Shown piece after piece: positions 44,199-53,943 of a stretch of DNA of 64,000 bases; position 1 is the first letter of the stretch; every line of letters begins with the position of its first letter. The DNA comes from an uncultured Hydrogenophaga sp. (lineage in GTDB: Bacteria > Pseudomonadota > Gammaproteobacteria > Burkholderiales > Burkholderiaceae_C), in contig NZ_OY288120.1 of assembly GCF_958439165.1 (NCBI RefSeq), positions 62,001 through 126,000 on the forward strand, written 5' to 3'. Made by a program: the position numbers and the translations under genes. The notes under the pieces were generated by a model. It was not told the origin of the DNA. It saw only the letters and a program-made list of their open reading frames with translations, and ran no database searches.

Positions 44199-44684
44199 TC
44201 ACAGGCCCAGGATGGTGGCCGGCAACGACGGCGCGCTGCGCAGCCAGCAGGCCTGGATGCGTTCACGCAGCAGTGCACGCCGCTGGGGCGCCACACTGGC
44301 CACGAAGCTGCCGTGCGTGCGGTCGAGCCGCTCCAGCGTCCAGGAGGGCGTCCAGAAGACGCTGGGCAGCTCGCCCTCGTCCACGTGCGGGCAGGCATGG
44401 GCCTCCACCAGATGCGACCACCGGGTGCGCCACTGAACGAAGCGCGGGTGCAGCCGGCGCACCGCCGCGTAGTCGCGCGCCAGCACCTGCAGGGTGCGTC
44501 CGCGCGAAGCCCATGCGTCCAGCGCATCGGTGGTGCTGCGCTCGCCCAGCGGCCAGTCAGCGAAGTCGGCGTCGCACAGCACGATGCTGTTCCACCCCTG
44601 GCTGGCGGCCGCCGCCAGGCCGCTGCGGATGGCCGTCTCGAAGTCGATCCGGCCCGAACCCCGACCCTCCGGCAGATCGCTCAT
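44199..44684 (-). CDS. Conserved hypothetical protein coupled to the cupin oxygenase
   Basis: I do not recognise a function. The 161-residue protein has FETAIRSGLAAAASQGWNSIVLCDADFADWPLGERSTTDAL, then LQVLARDYAAVRRLHPRFVQWRTRW and a Trp-rich end (SVFWTPSWTLERLDRTHGSFVA; IQACWL). It looks like a soluble alpha/beta protein. It is coupled with the upstream cupin gene (ATGA) and is often seen beside it in Burkholderiales. Confidence 0.65.
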   Translation of the reverse strand: MSDLPEGRGSGRIDFETAIRSGLAAAASQGWNSIVLCDADFADWPLGERSTTDALDAWASRGRTLQVLARDYAAVRRLHPRFVQWRTRWSHLVEAHACPHVDEGELPSVFWTPSWTLERLDRTHGSFVASVAPQRRALLRERIQACWLRSAPSLPATILGL

Positions 44685-45805
44685 GGTGACTCCCGGTGCA
44701 GCCAGCCCGCCTCGAACCAGTCCTGCAGGAGGGCCTGGGCATCGGGGCTGGCGCGCTGAACCCGGGCGGCCGGGAGGCCGCGGCGGTCGGCCAGTTCGCG
44801 CATCAGGCGGGCATCGGCCCCCCCGGCGCGGAAACTTTCGCCGTTGATGAAGACATGGCGCTCGTCGTACATCATGCGGGTGCGGCGGTCCAGGCGAAGT
44901 GCGCCCGGCTCCCATTCACCGGCGGGTTCGTCGAACCAGGTGCTGGGCTTGGGTTCGGTCATGACCTCGCCCAGGGCGCAGGTCAGGCCCTGACGATCGG
45001 CCAGCAGGCGCCGCAGGCCTTCCTCGGCAAAGGACAGCAAGCCCTCGGGCATGGCGGCCGGTGCGTCGGTGGCCGGCTGGTGCGGATCGCGGTAGAGGAC
45101 CGAGTCGTCCACCTCGTCGCCCATGCGCTGCAGCAGCTCGGCAGCCAGCCCGCCGCGTTGCGGGGCCCGGAACCCGATGGAGCAGGTCATGCAGTCCTCC
45201 CCGACGGCCTCACCGTCGTGGGCCCAGCGCGGCGGCAGGTAGAGCATGTCGCCAGGCTCCAGCACGAACTCCTCCTCGGGCTGGAAGTTCGCCAGGATCT
45301 TGAGCGGCACATCCGGTTGGAGGCTCAGATCTTTCTGGCGGCCGATGCGCCAGCGCCGTCGGCCCGAGACCTGCAGCAGGAAAACGTCGTAGCTGTCGAA
45401 ATGCGGACCGACACCGCCGCCCGGGCTGGCCCACGAAATCATGAGGTCGTCCAGCCGCGCGTCGGGCACGAACCGGAACCGCTGGAGCAGCTCGTGGGCC
45501 GCCGGCACGTGCAGATCGACGCCCTGCACCAGCAGGGTCCAGTCCGGCTGCTTCAAGGGCGGCAGCGCGCGGCGCTGCACCGGTCCGGATCTGAGGCTCC
45601 AGCCCTTCGGGCCATTCACGATCAGGCGCGACTCCACCTGCGGCTGGGCGGCCAGATCGAACAGACCTCGACGGTCCAGCGGGGGTTGAACGCCCGGGAT
45701 GGCCTGGCGGACCAGCAACGGCTTTTTCTGCCAGTGCCGTTGCATGAAGCGGGAGGGAGTCAGGCCGCCAAGCAGATCCGACGGATGGGAGATGGGAGAG
45801 GTCAT
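44681..45805 (-). CDS. JmjC-type cupin ribosomal oxygenase (YcfD/RoxA-like)
   Basis: This 374-residue 2-oxoglutarate/iron oxygenase has the start LLGGLTPSRFMQRHWQKKPLLVRQA and the iron motif HFDSYDVFLLQVSGRRRWRIG (HxD) with the distal His in LPPRWAHDGEAVG. E. coli RoxA hydroxylates Arg81 of ribosomal protein L16. A C-terminal domain of about 130 residues follows. The ATG at 45805 lies only 14 bases from the divergent slyD-like ATG, so the promoters must lie within each other's coding sequence. Confidence 0.9.
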   Translation of the reverse strand: MTSPISHPSDLLGGLTPSRFMQRHWQKKPLLVRQAIPGVQPPLDRRGLFDLAAQPQVESRLIVNGPKGWSLRSGPVQRRALPPLKQPDWTLLVQGVDLHVPAAHELLQRFRFVPDARLDDLMISWASPGGGVGPHFDSYDVFLLQVSGRRRWRIGRQKDLSLQPDVPLKILANFQPEEEFVLEPGDMLYLPPRWAHDGEAVGEDCMTCSIGFRAPQRGGLAAELLQRMGDEVDDSVLYRDPHQPATDAPAAMPEGLLSFAEEGLRRLLADRQGLTCALGEVMTEPKPSTWFDEPAGEWEPGALRLDRRTRMMYDERHVFINGESFRAGGADARLMRELADRRGLPAARVQRASPDAQALLQDWFEAGWLHRESP

Positions 45806-45819
45806 GGGAGAATTGTCGG

Positions 45820-46389
45820 ATGAAAAGCGATACCCGCCACCCCCTGACCGTCACGCCGCAATGCGTCGTGGCACTGACCTGGACCCTCAAGGACACCTTG
45901 GGCGAAGAACTCGACGTGCTGGAGGAGCCGGTGGAGTTCCTGGTGGGCGGATCGGACCTGCTGGCCAAGATCGAGGAAGCGCTGCAGGGCCACAGCGCCG
46001 GCGACGCCATCGACCTGCACCTGGAGCCGCAGGACGGGTTCGGCGACTACGACGACCGCCTGCTGTTCCTGGAACCGCGCGAGCGCTTTCCGGAGAACAT
46101 CGAGGAAGGCATGGGCTTCGAAGGACTGCCCGAAGGCTGCAACCCGGCCGCACCACGCGACCGGCTCTATTTCGTCAGCGACATCTACCCCGACCATGTG
46201 GTGCTGGACGGCAATCACCCGCTGGCCGGCATCGCGCTGCGCATCCGGCTGAAGATCCACAAGGTGCGCGAGGCCACCGAGGACGAGATCGGTCGCGGCT
46301 CGCTGGGCACCGGTTTCTTCCGGATGGAAGTGGACCCCTCGGCAGGCGACGAAGGCGAGGAGCCGGAAACGCCCCGCACCCTGCACTGA
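45820..46389 (+). CDS. slyD: FKBP-type peptidyl-prolyl isomerase, SlyD-like
   Basis: This 189-residue prolyl isomerase and chaperone has the FKBP/insert-in-flap layout: LTWTLKDTLGEELDVLEEPVEFLVGGSDLLAKIEEALQG, DLHLEPQDGFGDYDDRLL and GNHPLAGIALRIRLKIHKVREAT. The metal-binding His-rich tail of E. coli SlyD is replaced by an acidic tail (DPSAGDEGEEPE), so nickel binding by the tail is unlikely. Start codon region is described with the divergent cupin gene. Confidence 0.88.
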   Translation: MKSDTRHPLTVTPQCVVALTWTLKDTLGEELDVLEEPVEFLVGGSDLLAKIEEALQGHSAGDAIDLHLEPQDGFGDYDDRLLFLEPRERFPENIEEGMGFEGLPEGCNPAAPRDRLYFVSDIYPDHVVLDGNHPLAGIALRIRLKIHKVREATEDEIGRGSLGTGFFRMEVDPSAGDEGEEPETPRTLH

Positions 46390-46399
46390 GCCTGGCGGG

Positions 46400-46428
46400 A
46401 CCGGCGGGGCTGTTCAGCCCCGGCCGGT
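46400..46428. terminator. Hairpin between slyD and dut
   Basis: ACCGGCGGGGCT (46400-46411) pairs with AGCCCC-G-GCCGGT (46416-46428) with one bulged G and a GTTC loop. It lies at the convergent ends of slyD and dut (dut stop at 46414-46416). No T-tract follows; it may end transcription in both directions weakly. Confidence 0.35.
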
Positions 46429-46863
46429 GGAGCCGTAGCCCCCGGTGCCTCGCTCGCTCGGGGCACTGAACGAAGACACCACGCGGAATTGCGCCTGCAC
46501 CACCGGCACGATGACCATCTGGGCAATGCGCTCCATGGGCTGGATGGTGAAGGCGGTGGCACTGCGGTTCCAGGCGCTGACCATCAGCTGGCCCTGGTAG
46601 TCGCTGTCGATGAGGCCGACCAGATTGCCCAGCACGATGCCGTGCTTGTGACCCAGCCCCGAGCGGGGCAGGATCATGGCCGCGTAGCCCGGGTCGGCCA
46701 GGTGCACGGCCAGACCGGTGGGAATGAGCTGCCAAGCATTGGGTGCCAGCTCCACCGGCGCGTCCAGACAGGCCCGCAGGTCGAGGCCGGCGCTGCCGGC
46801 CGTGGCATAGGCCGGGAGCTGGTCGGCCATGCGGGGATCGAGCACCTGGATGTCGACTTGCAT
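46414..46863 (-). CDS. dut: dUTP diphosphatase
   Basis: This 149-residue enzyme hydrolyses dUTP to dUMP, which prevents uracil entry into DNA. The five dUTPase motifs are present: YATAGSAGLDLRA, LPRSGLGHKHGIVLGN, GLIDSDYQGQLMV, RIAQMVIVPV and RGTGGYGSTG. The start at 46863 (MQVDIQVLDPRM) fits the family better than the upstream ATG. It follows the TRAP large permease gene by 8 bases on the same strand. Confidence 0.96.
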   Translation of the reverse strand: MQVDIQVLDPRMADQLPAYATAGSAGLDLRACLDAPVELAPNAWQLIPTGLAVHLADPGYAAMILPRSGLGHKHGIVLGNLVGLIDSDYQGQLMVSAWNRSATAFTIQPMERIAQMVIVPVVQAQFRVVSSFSAPSERGTGGYGSTGRG

Positions 46864-46871
46864 GGCGTACC

Positions 46872-48641
<1,770 letters not shown>

Positions 48642-48643
48642 GA

Positions 48644-49240
48644 TCACTGCGCTCCTTGCAGGCGCTTCTGTTCTTCAATGAGTTCCTGCGCCAGACGCTC
48701 TTCATCGCTGGGGCCGCCGGAGGCCAGCACGTCGGGCCCCTGGCCCAGCAGGAAGGCGGCACGCTTGATGAGCTCGCTGGCGCCCTGCAGCAGCAGGATG
48801 GCAAAACCGGCGGGGATCAGCAGGTAGGCGGGCCAGCGGATCAGGCCGCCGGCGTTGCCCGACATCTCGCCCGAAGTCCAGGCCCGCTCGAACAGCGGCC
48901 AGCCCTCGGCGATCATGAGCCAGCACAGCGGCACCAGGAACAGCAGGATGCCGCCGATATCGACCCAGTTGCGGGTCCGTGCGCTGAAGCGGGAAGAAAT
49001 GAAGTCGATGCGCACATGGGCGTTGACCAGGAACGCGTAACCGGCACCCAGCATGAAGACGGCACCGAACAGGTACCACTGGATCTCGAGCCAGCTGTTG
49101 GAGCTGGCGCCGAACACCTTGCGGACGATGGCGTTGCCGGCACTGATCAGGGTGGCGGCCAGCACCAGCCACATGGAGATCTGGCCGATCAGGCGGTTGA
49201 AGGCATCGATCAGCCGGGACAAACGAAGCAGGAGCGACAT
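48644..49240 (-). CDS. TRAP transporter small permease (DctQ)
   Basis: This 198-residue inner-membrane protein has four helices (LVLAATLISAGNAIVRKVFG, WYLFGAVFMLGAGYAFLVNAHVRIDF, WVDIGGILLFLVPLCWLMI, and LLIPAGFAILLLQGASEL) and the DctQ motif SNSWLEIQWYLFGAVFMLGAGYAF. It is followed at once by dctM. A terminator separates it from dctP upstream. Confidence 0.92.
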   Translation of the reverse strand: MSLLLRLSRLIDAFNRLIGQISMWLVLAATLISAGNAIVRKVFGASSNSWLEIQWYLFGAVFMLGAGYAFLVNAHVRIDFISSRFSARTRNWVDIGGILLFLVPLCWLMIAEGWPLFERAWTSGEMSGNAGGLIRWPAYLLIPAGFAILLLQGASELIKRAAFLLGQGPDVLASGGPSDEERLAQELIEEQKRLQGAQ

Positions 49241-49339
49241 GGAGCTCTCCGGAAAATGACAGCCGGGCAGTGTAGCCAGCGGATCTGCGAATGGCTGTGG
49301 ATTGGCTGACAGCTGCAGGCTAAGGCGACGAATGACAGA

Positions 49340-49365
49340 AAAAACCCCGCCGAAGCGGGGTTTTT
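49340..49365 (-). terminator. Rho-independent terminator after dctP, before dctQM
   Basis: AAAAACCCCGC (49340-49350) and GCGGGGTTTTT (49355-49365) form a strong stem with a CGAA loop, and A/T runs flank both sides. On the minus strand it follows the dctP stop by about 20 bases. It lies between dctP and dctQ, so read-through past it would be needed for cotranscription, or dctQM has its own promoter. Confidence 0.9.
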
Positions 49366-49384
49366 GGCGTCTGTTGACAGCCGA

Positions 49385-50467
49385 TCAGGGCAGCTTGGCG
49401 GACTGCATGTAGCGGTCGAACTGGCCTTCGGTGAAGCGGAACCACAGGTTCTGTTCCTTGCGGAAGGCAGCGTAGTCGCCGTAGATCTTCTTCCAGTTCG
49501 GGTTGGACTGGCTCAGCTCGTCGTACAGGGCCATCGATTCCTTGAAGGCGGCATCCATGATGGCCTTGGGGAACGCCTGCACCTTCGCGCCACCGGCCAC
49601 CAGGCGCTTGAGGGCGGCCGGGTTGCGGGCGTCATAGATGGCCTGCATGGTGGTGTGCGCGTGGGAGGCGGCCATCTCGACGATGGCCTTGTTCTCCGGC
49701 GACAGCGCGTTGAAGGCGGCCTTGTTGATGTAGAAGTCGAGCTGTGCGCCGCCTTCCCAGAAACCCGGGTAGTAGTAGTTCTTGGCGACCTTCTGGAAGC
49801 CCAGCTTCTCGTCGTCGTACGGGCCGATCCACTCGGTGGCATCGATGGTGCCCTTCTCGAGCGCCTGGTAGATCTCGCCGCCCGGAATGTTCTGCGGGAC
49901 CACGCCCATGCGCGAGAGCACCTTGCCGGCAAAGCCGCCGACGCGGAACTTCAGGCCCTTGAGGTCGGCCACGGTCTTGACTTCCTTGCGGAACCAGCCA
50001 CCCATCTGGGCGCCGGTGTTGCCGCCAGGGAAGTTGACGATGTTGTACTGGTTGTAGAACTCGCGGAACAGCTTCAGGCCGTTGCCTTCGTAGTACCAGG
50101 AGGTCAGCTGACGGCTGTTGAGGCCGAAGGGGATGGCGGTGCCGATGGCGAAGGTGTCGTCCTTGCCGAAGTAGTAGTAGGGAGCGGTGTGACCGGCTTC
50201 CACGGTACCGGCCTGCACGGCATCCACCACGCCGAAAGCGGGCACCAGCTCACCGGGGGCATGCACCGTGACCTGGAACCGGCCGCCGGTCATCTCGCCG
50301 ACCTTCTTGGCGAACACGTCGGCTGCGCCGTGGATGGTGTCCAGCGCCTTGGGGAAGCTGGAGGTGAGGCGCCAGCGGATGGCGGCCTGGGCATGCACGG
50401 CCGGGGCGATGCCGGCAGCGAGCACGCCGGCCATGCCGGTGTGCTTGAGGATGGAACGACGATCCAT
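49385..50467 (-). CDS. TRAP transporter substrate-binding protein (DctP)
   Basis: This 360-residue periplasmic protein has a Tat-like leader (DRRSILKHTGMAGVLAAGIAPAVHAQA) and the DctP fold: IRWRLTSSFPKALDTIHGAADVFAKKVGEMTGGRFQV, AYYFGK-like PYYYFGKDDTFAIGTAIPFG, and KTVADLKGLKFRVGGFAG with the conserved Arg. It resembles the mannitol/chloroaromatic-type TRAP binding proteins by annotation habit, but its ligand is unknown. It is separated from dctQM by a terminator. Confidence 0.92.
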   Translation of the reverse strand: MDRRSILKHTGMAGVLAAGIAPAVHAQAAIRWRLTSSFPKALDTIHGAADVFAKKVGEMTGGRFQVTVHAPGELVPAFGVVDAVQAGTVEAGHTAPYYYFGKDDTFAIGTAIPFGLNSRQLTSWYYEGNGLKLFREFYNQYNIVNFPGGNTGAQMGGWFRKEVKTVADLKGLKFRVGGFAGKVLSRMGVVPQNIPGGEIYQALEKGTIDATEWIGPYDDEKLGFQKVAKNYYYPGFWEGGAQLDFYINKAAFNALSPENKAIVEMAASHAHTTMQAIYDARNPAALKRLVAGGAKVQAFPKAIMDAAFKESMALYDELSQSNPNWKKIYGDYAAFRKEQNLWFRFTEGQFDRYMQSAKLP

Positions 50468-50565
50468 GGGTGAGATGCTCCGTTGGTGTTGTGCCCGGCG
50501 GCCGGGTAGGCACGCTCGGGCTGTTGGGTGAAGGGCGGATTCTAGAAAGTGCCAACGGCGCGTCG

Positions 50566-50585
50566 GCTCGGGTTAACCCTTGAGC
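50566..50585. promoter_or_regulatory. Palindrome upstream of dctP
   Basis: GCTC-GGGTTAACCC-TT-GAGC forms a near-perfect palindrome with a central GGTTAACC, about 100 bases upstream of the dctP start and 60 bases after the dxs stop (both on the minus strand). A binding site for a regulator of the TRAP genes is possible. No -35/-10 pair could be placed with confidence. Confidence 0.3.
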
Positions 50586-50643
50586 CGGGCGTGTCGTTCA
50601 GGCTGGTGACAGCTTCCTGCAAGGGGTGTGGCCAGCGGCCGGT

Positions 50644-52539
50644 TCAGCGGACCACCTTGAGACCGGCTGCGCCGTCGATCAGGCTGCCGAAGCGCTGGCG
50701 GATCGATGCCTCGATGCCCGCCGCATCCAGGCCGACGCCGGCCAGCAGCCGGGCCGGCTCGCCGTGCTCGATGAACTCGTCAGGCAGGCCCAGATGCAGC
50801 ACCGGGAGGACCAGGCCTTCGGCATTCAGCGCTTCGGCCACGGCACCGCCGGCACCGCCGGGCAGACAGCCCTCTTCCACCGTGACGATGGCGTCGTGGC
50901 TGCGGGCGATCTCGCGCAGGAGTTCAAGGTCAAGCGGTTTGGCCCAGCGCATGTTGGCCACCGTGGCGCCCAGGGCCTGGCCGGCATCCATGGCCGGGTA
51001 CAGCAGGGTGCCGAACGCCAGGATCGCGATGCCGCGCCCCTGGCGACGGATCTCGCCCTTGCCGAAAGGCAGGCCGGTCAGATCGGCCTTGGGCGTCACG
51101 CCGGCACCGGCACCGCGCGGGTAGCGCACAGCCACCGGGTGGTTCTGTTCGAAGGCGGTGGTCAGCAGCTGGCGGCACTCGGCTTCGTCGGCCGGGCAGG
51201 CCATGCTCATGTTGGGGATGCAGCGGATGTAGGCGATGTCGTAGTTGCCGGCATGGGTGGCACCGTCGGCACCGACCAGGCCGGCGCGGTCCAGCGCGAA
51301 CACCACCGGCAGGTTCTGCAGCGCCACGTCGTGGATGAGCTGGTCGTAGCCGCGCTGCAGGAAGGTGGAGTAGATGGCCACCACCGGCTTGAGACCCTCG
51401 CAGGCCATGCCGGCCGCAAAGGTGACCGCGTGCTGCTCGGCGATGCCGACGTCGTGGTAGCGGCCAGGGAAGCGGCGCTCGAACTCGACCATGCCCGAGC
51501 CCTCACGCATGGCTGGCGTGATGCCGATCAGGCGCTCGTCGGCGGCGGCCATGTCGCAGAGCCACTGACCGAACACCTGGGTGAAGGTCTGCTTGGGCGG
51601 TGTGGCCGGCTTGACCAGGCCCACGGCCGGATCGAACTTGCCCGGTCCGTGGTACGCGATGGGGTCGACCTCGGCCAGCTTGTAGCCATGGCCCTTGCGC
51701 GTGACCACGTGCAGGAACTGCGGTCCGCTGTCGGTGTCGAGCAGGTGCCGGATGTTCTCCAGCGTGGGAATCAGCGAGTCGAGGTCGTGCCCGTCGATGG
51801 GGCCGATGTAGTTGAAGCCGAACTTCTCGAACAGCGTGGCCGGCACCACCATGCCCTTGGCCTGCTGCTCCAGCCGCTTGGCGAGTTCGAACAGCGGCGG
51901 CGCGCCCTTGAGCACCTGCTTGCCCACGTTCTTGGCGGCGGCATAGAACTGGCCGCTCATCAGCTGGGCCAGGTAACGGTTGAGCGCGCCCACCGGTGGC
52001 GAGATCGACATGTCGTTGTCGTTGAGCACCACCAGCAGACGGCCGTTGGCCACACCGGCATTGTTCAGCGCCTCGAAGGCCATGCCGGCGGTCATGGCGC
52101 CGTCGCCGATGATGGCCACGGCACGCCGGTCCTCGCCCTTGGCGCGGGCGGCCATGGCCATGCCGAGGGCTGCCGAGATGCTGGTCGACGAATGCGCGGT
52201 GCCGAAGGTGTCGTACTCGCTCTCGTCACGGCGCGGAAAGCCGCTGATGCCGCCCTGCTGGCGCAGCGAGTGCATGCGGTCACGACGGCCGGTGAGGATC
52301 TTGTGCGGATAGGTCTGGTGGCCTACGTCCCAGACCAGCCGGTCCTCGGGGGTGTTGAAGACATAGTGCAGTGCGACGGTGAGTTCCACCGTGCCGAGGT
52401 TGGAGCTGAGGTGGCCGCCGGTGCGGGACACGCTGTCGAGCAGGAAGCTGCGCAGCTCCTGGGCCAGCTGCGGCAGCTGCGGACGCGCCAGGCGACGCAG
52501 GTCGGCCGGGGAATCGATGTGGGTCAGCAGGGAACTCAT
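50644..52539 (-). CDS. dxs: 1-deoxy-D-xylulose-5-phosphate synthase
   Basis: Dxs joins pyruvate and glyceraldehyde 3-phosphate in a thiamin diphosphate-dependent step that feeds the MEP pathway, thiamin and pyridoxal. The 631-residue protein shows RTGGHLSSNLGTVELTVALHYVF, the ThDP motif GDGAMTAGMAFEALNNAG...NDNDMSIS and EQHAVTFAAGMACEG. Start ATG 52539 follows ispA by 46 bases. The order xseB-ispA-dxs is the classic operon. Confidence 0.97.
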   Translation of the reverse strand: MSSLLTHIDSPADLRRLARPQLPQLAQELRSFLLDSVSRTGGHLSSNLGTVELTVALHYVFNTPEDRLVWDVGHQTYPHKILTGRRDRMHSLRQQGGISGFPRRDESEYDTFGTAHSSTSISAALGMAMAARAKGEDRRAVAIIGDGAMTAGMAFEALNNAGVANGRLLVVLNDNDMSISPPVGALNRYLAQLMSGQFYAAAKNVGKQVLKGAPPLFELAKRLEQQAKGMVVPATLFEKFGFNYIGPIDGHDLDSLIPTLENIRHLLDTDSGPQFLHVVTRKGHGYKLAEVDPIAYHGPGKFDPAVGLVKPATPPKQTFTQVFGQWLCDMAAADERLIGITPAMREGSGMVEFERRFPGRYHDVGIAEQHAVTFAAGMACEGLKPVVAIYSTFLQRGYDQLIHDVALQNLPVVFALDRAGLVGADGATHAGNYDIAYIRCIPNMSMACPADEAECRQLLTTAFEQNHPVAVRYPRGAGAGVTPKADLTGLPFGKGEIRRQGRGIAILAFGTLLYPAMDAGQALGATVANMRWAKPLDLELLREIARSHDAIVTVEEGCLPGGAGGAVAEALNAEGLVLPVLHLGLPDEFIEHGEPARLLAGVGLDAAGIEASIRQRFGSLIDGAAGLKVVR

Positions 52540-52585
52540 GATCGGATCACTCGGTTGACGGTGGTGGGAAGAATGGGGCCGGGCC

Positions 52586-53497
52586 TCAGGAGGCCCGTCT
52601 CCCCACCCAGTCGGCCAGGGCATGCAGATGATCGGCCTGCTGCAGACCGCAGCGCCGAAGGGCCTGGTGGGCCCGGTCCAGCACGGCGTCGGCATACGAC
52701 TGCGCCGGGGCCAGCCCCATGAGGGAGACGAAGGTGGGCTTGTCGGCCGCGGCATCCTTGCCGGCGGTCTTGCCCAGGGTGGCGGAATCGGCCGTCACGT
52801 CCAGGATGTCGTCGACCACCTGAAAAGCCAGCCCGATGCAGGCGCCGTACTCGGCCAGATCGGCCTGTTGCTGCGGGGTGGCAGCGGCCGTCGCGGCACC
52901 CATGGTGACGCTGGCCTGCAGCAGGGCACCGGTCTTGCGGCGGTGCATCGCTTCCAGGGCCGCGCGATCGAGGGCCACGCCGACGCTGGCCAGATCGACC
53001 GCCTGGCCGCCGGCCATGCCGTCGGCACCGGCTGCCACGGCCAGCAACCGGCACAACCGTGCCGACAGTTCGGCCGGCAGGCTGCCGTCGCCGGGCACCA
53101 GCAGCTCGAAGGCCAGGGCCTGCAGGGCGTCGCCGGCCAGCAGTGCCTGGGCCTCGCCGAACTGCACATGCACCGTGGGTTTGCCGCGCCGCAGCACGTC
53201 GTTGTCCATGCACGGCATGTCGTCGTGCACCAGGGAATAGGCATGGATGAGTTCGACCGCACAGGCTGCCCGCAAGGCCGCACCGGGGTGACCACCCAGC
53301 GCCTCGGCCGTGGCCAGCACGAGCAGGGGGCGCAGCCGCTTGCCGCCGTCCAGCACCGCATAACGCATCGCCTCGCCCAGGCGGGCAGGCGAGTCGGCCG
53401 GGACCCAGCGCGACAGGGCCTGCTCCACCACACCCTGCTGGTGAGCGCGCCAGCCGGCAAAGTCGGCGGCAGGCGCCGGTTGCTGCGGGCCGTTCAC
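52586..53497 (-). CDS. ispA: Farnesyl diphosphate synthase
   Basis: This 303-residue polyprenyl synthase has both Asp-rich motifs: first in LVHDDMPCMDNDVLRRGKPT, second in FQVVDDILDVTAD. Chain length cannot be fixed from sequence alone, but context (xseB-ispA-dxs) and size fit short-chain FPP synthase. The best start is the GTG at 53497, which overlaps the xseB stop (GTGA). Confidence 0.94.
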   Translation of the reverse strand: MNGPQQPAPAADFAGWRAHQQGVVEQALSRWVPADSPARLGEAMRYAVLDGGKRLRPLLVLATAEALGGHPGAALRAACAVELIHAYSLVHDDMPCMDNDVLRRGKPTVHVQFGEAQALLAGDALQALAFELLVPGDGSLPAELSARLCRLLAVAAGADGMAGGQAVDLASVGVALDRAALEAMHRRKTGALLQASVTMGAATAAATPQQQADLAEYGACIGLAFQVVDDILDVTADSATLGKTAGKDAAADKPTFVSLMGLAPAQSYADAVLDRAHQALRRCGLQQADHLHALADWVGRRAS

Positions 53498-53739
53498 GCT
53501 GCGTCCCAGGGTTTGGGCTGCTGGCCTTCGAGCACCTGGATCTGGTTCTCGACGGCGGTCAACCGGTCGCGGCAGAACGACAGCAGCGCCGCGCCGCGTT
53601 GATAACGGACCAGCAGCTGGTCCAGCGGGAGCTGGCCGGCGTCCAGCTGGGCCACCAGCTGCTCCAGTTCTTCCAGCGCCGCCTCGTAGGTGGCGGGCAG
53701 ATCGGGGTTGGCTGTGGCAGGGGAGGCGGTTCTCGGCAT
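53494..53739 (-). CDS. xseB: Exodeoxyribonuclease VII small subunit
   Basis: This 81-residue protein is the small subunit of exonuclease VII, which acts on single-stranded DNA. It has the typical YEAALEELEQLVAQLDAGQLPLDQLLVRYQRGAALLSFCRDRL. The start at 53739 (MPRTASPATANPDLPATYEAALEELE) fits length; upstream frame is not conserved. The large subunit (xseA) is not in the window. Confidence 0.95.
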   Translation of the reverse strand: MPRTASPATANPDLPATYEAALEELEQLVAQLDAGQLPLDQLLVRYQRGAALLSFCRDRLTAVENQIQVLEGQQPKPWDAA

Positions 53740-53778
53740 GGACGATCCGGGGTGGCGGGAGGGCAATTTTACCGAGCA

Positions 53779-53846
53779 TACCCCCCCGAGGACCGGGGGG
53801 TACAATCCGCGCTCTTTTTTCTCTGCTGACGGGTGCCACACACCCG
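53779..53846 (+). promoter_or_regulatory. Structured leader and possible promoter upstream of the Rieske gene
   Basis: TACCCCCC (53779-53786) pairs with GGGGGGTA (53795-53802), and its right arm runs into TACAAT (53801-53806), a -10-like box. A second stem, CGGGTG/CACCCG (53830-53835 with 53841-53846), follows after a T-run. The leader to the ATG at 53944 would be over 100 bases. No known riboswitch could be matched. Confidence 0.35.
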
Positions 53847-53943
53847 GAGGGACGCACCACTTCACCCACCCCGCGCGAATTCGTCTGACGAGCACAGCGC
53901 TTACCTGCCCCTTCATAGGGGGAGTCTTTAGGTCAGGACCACG

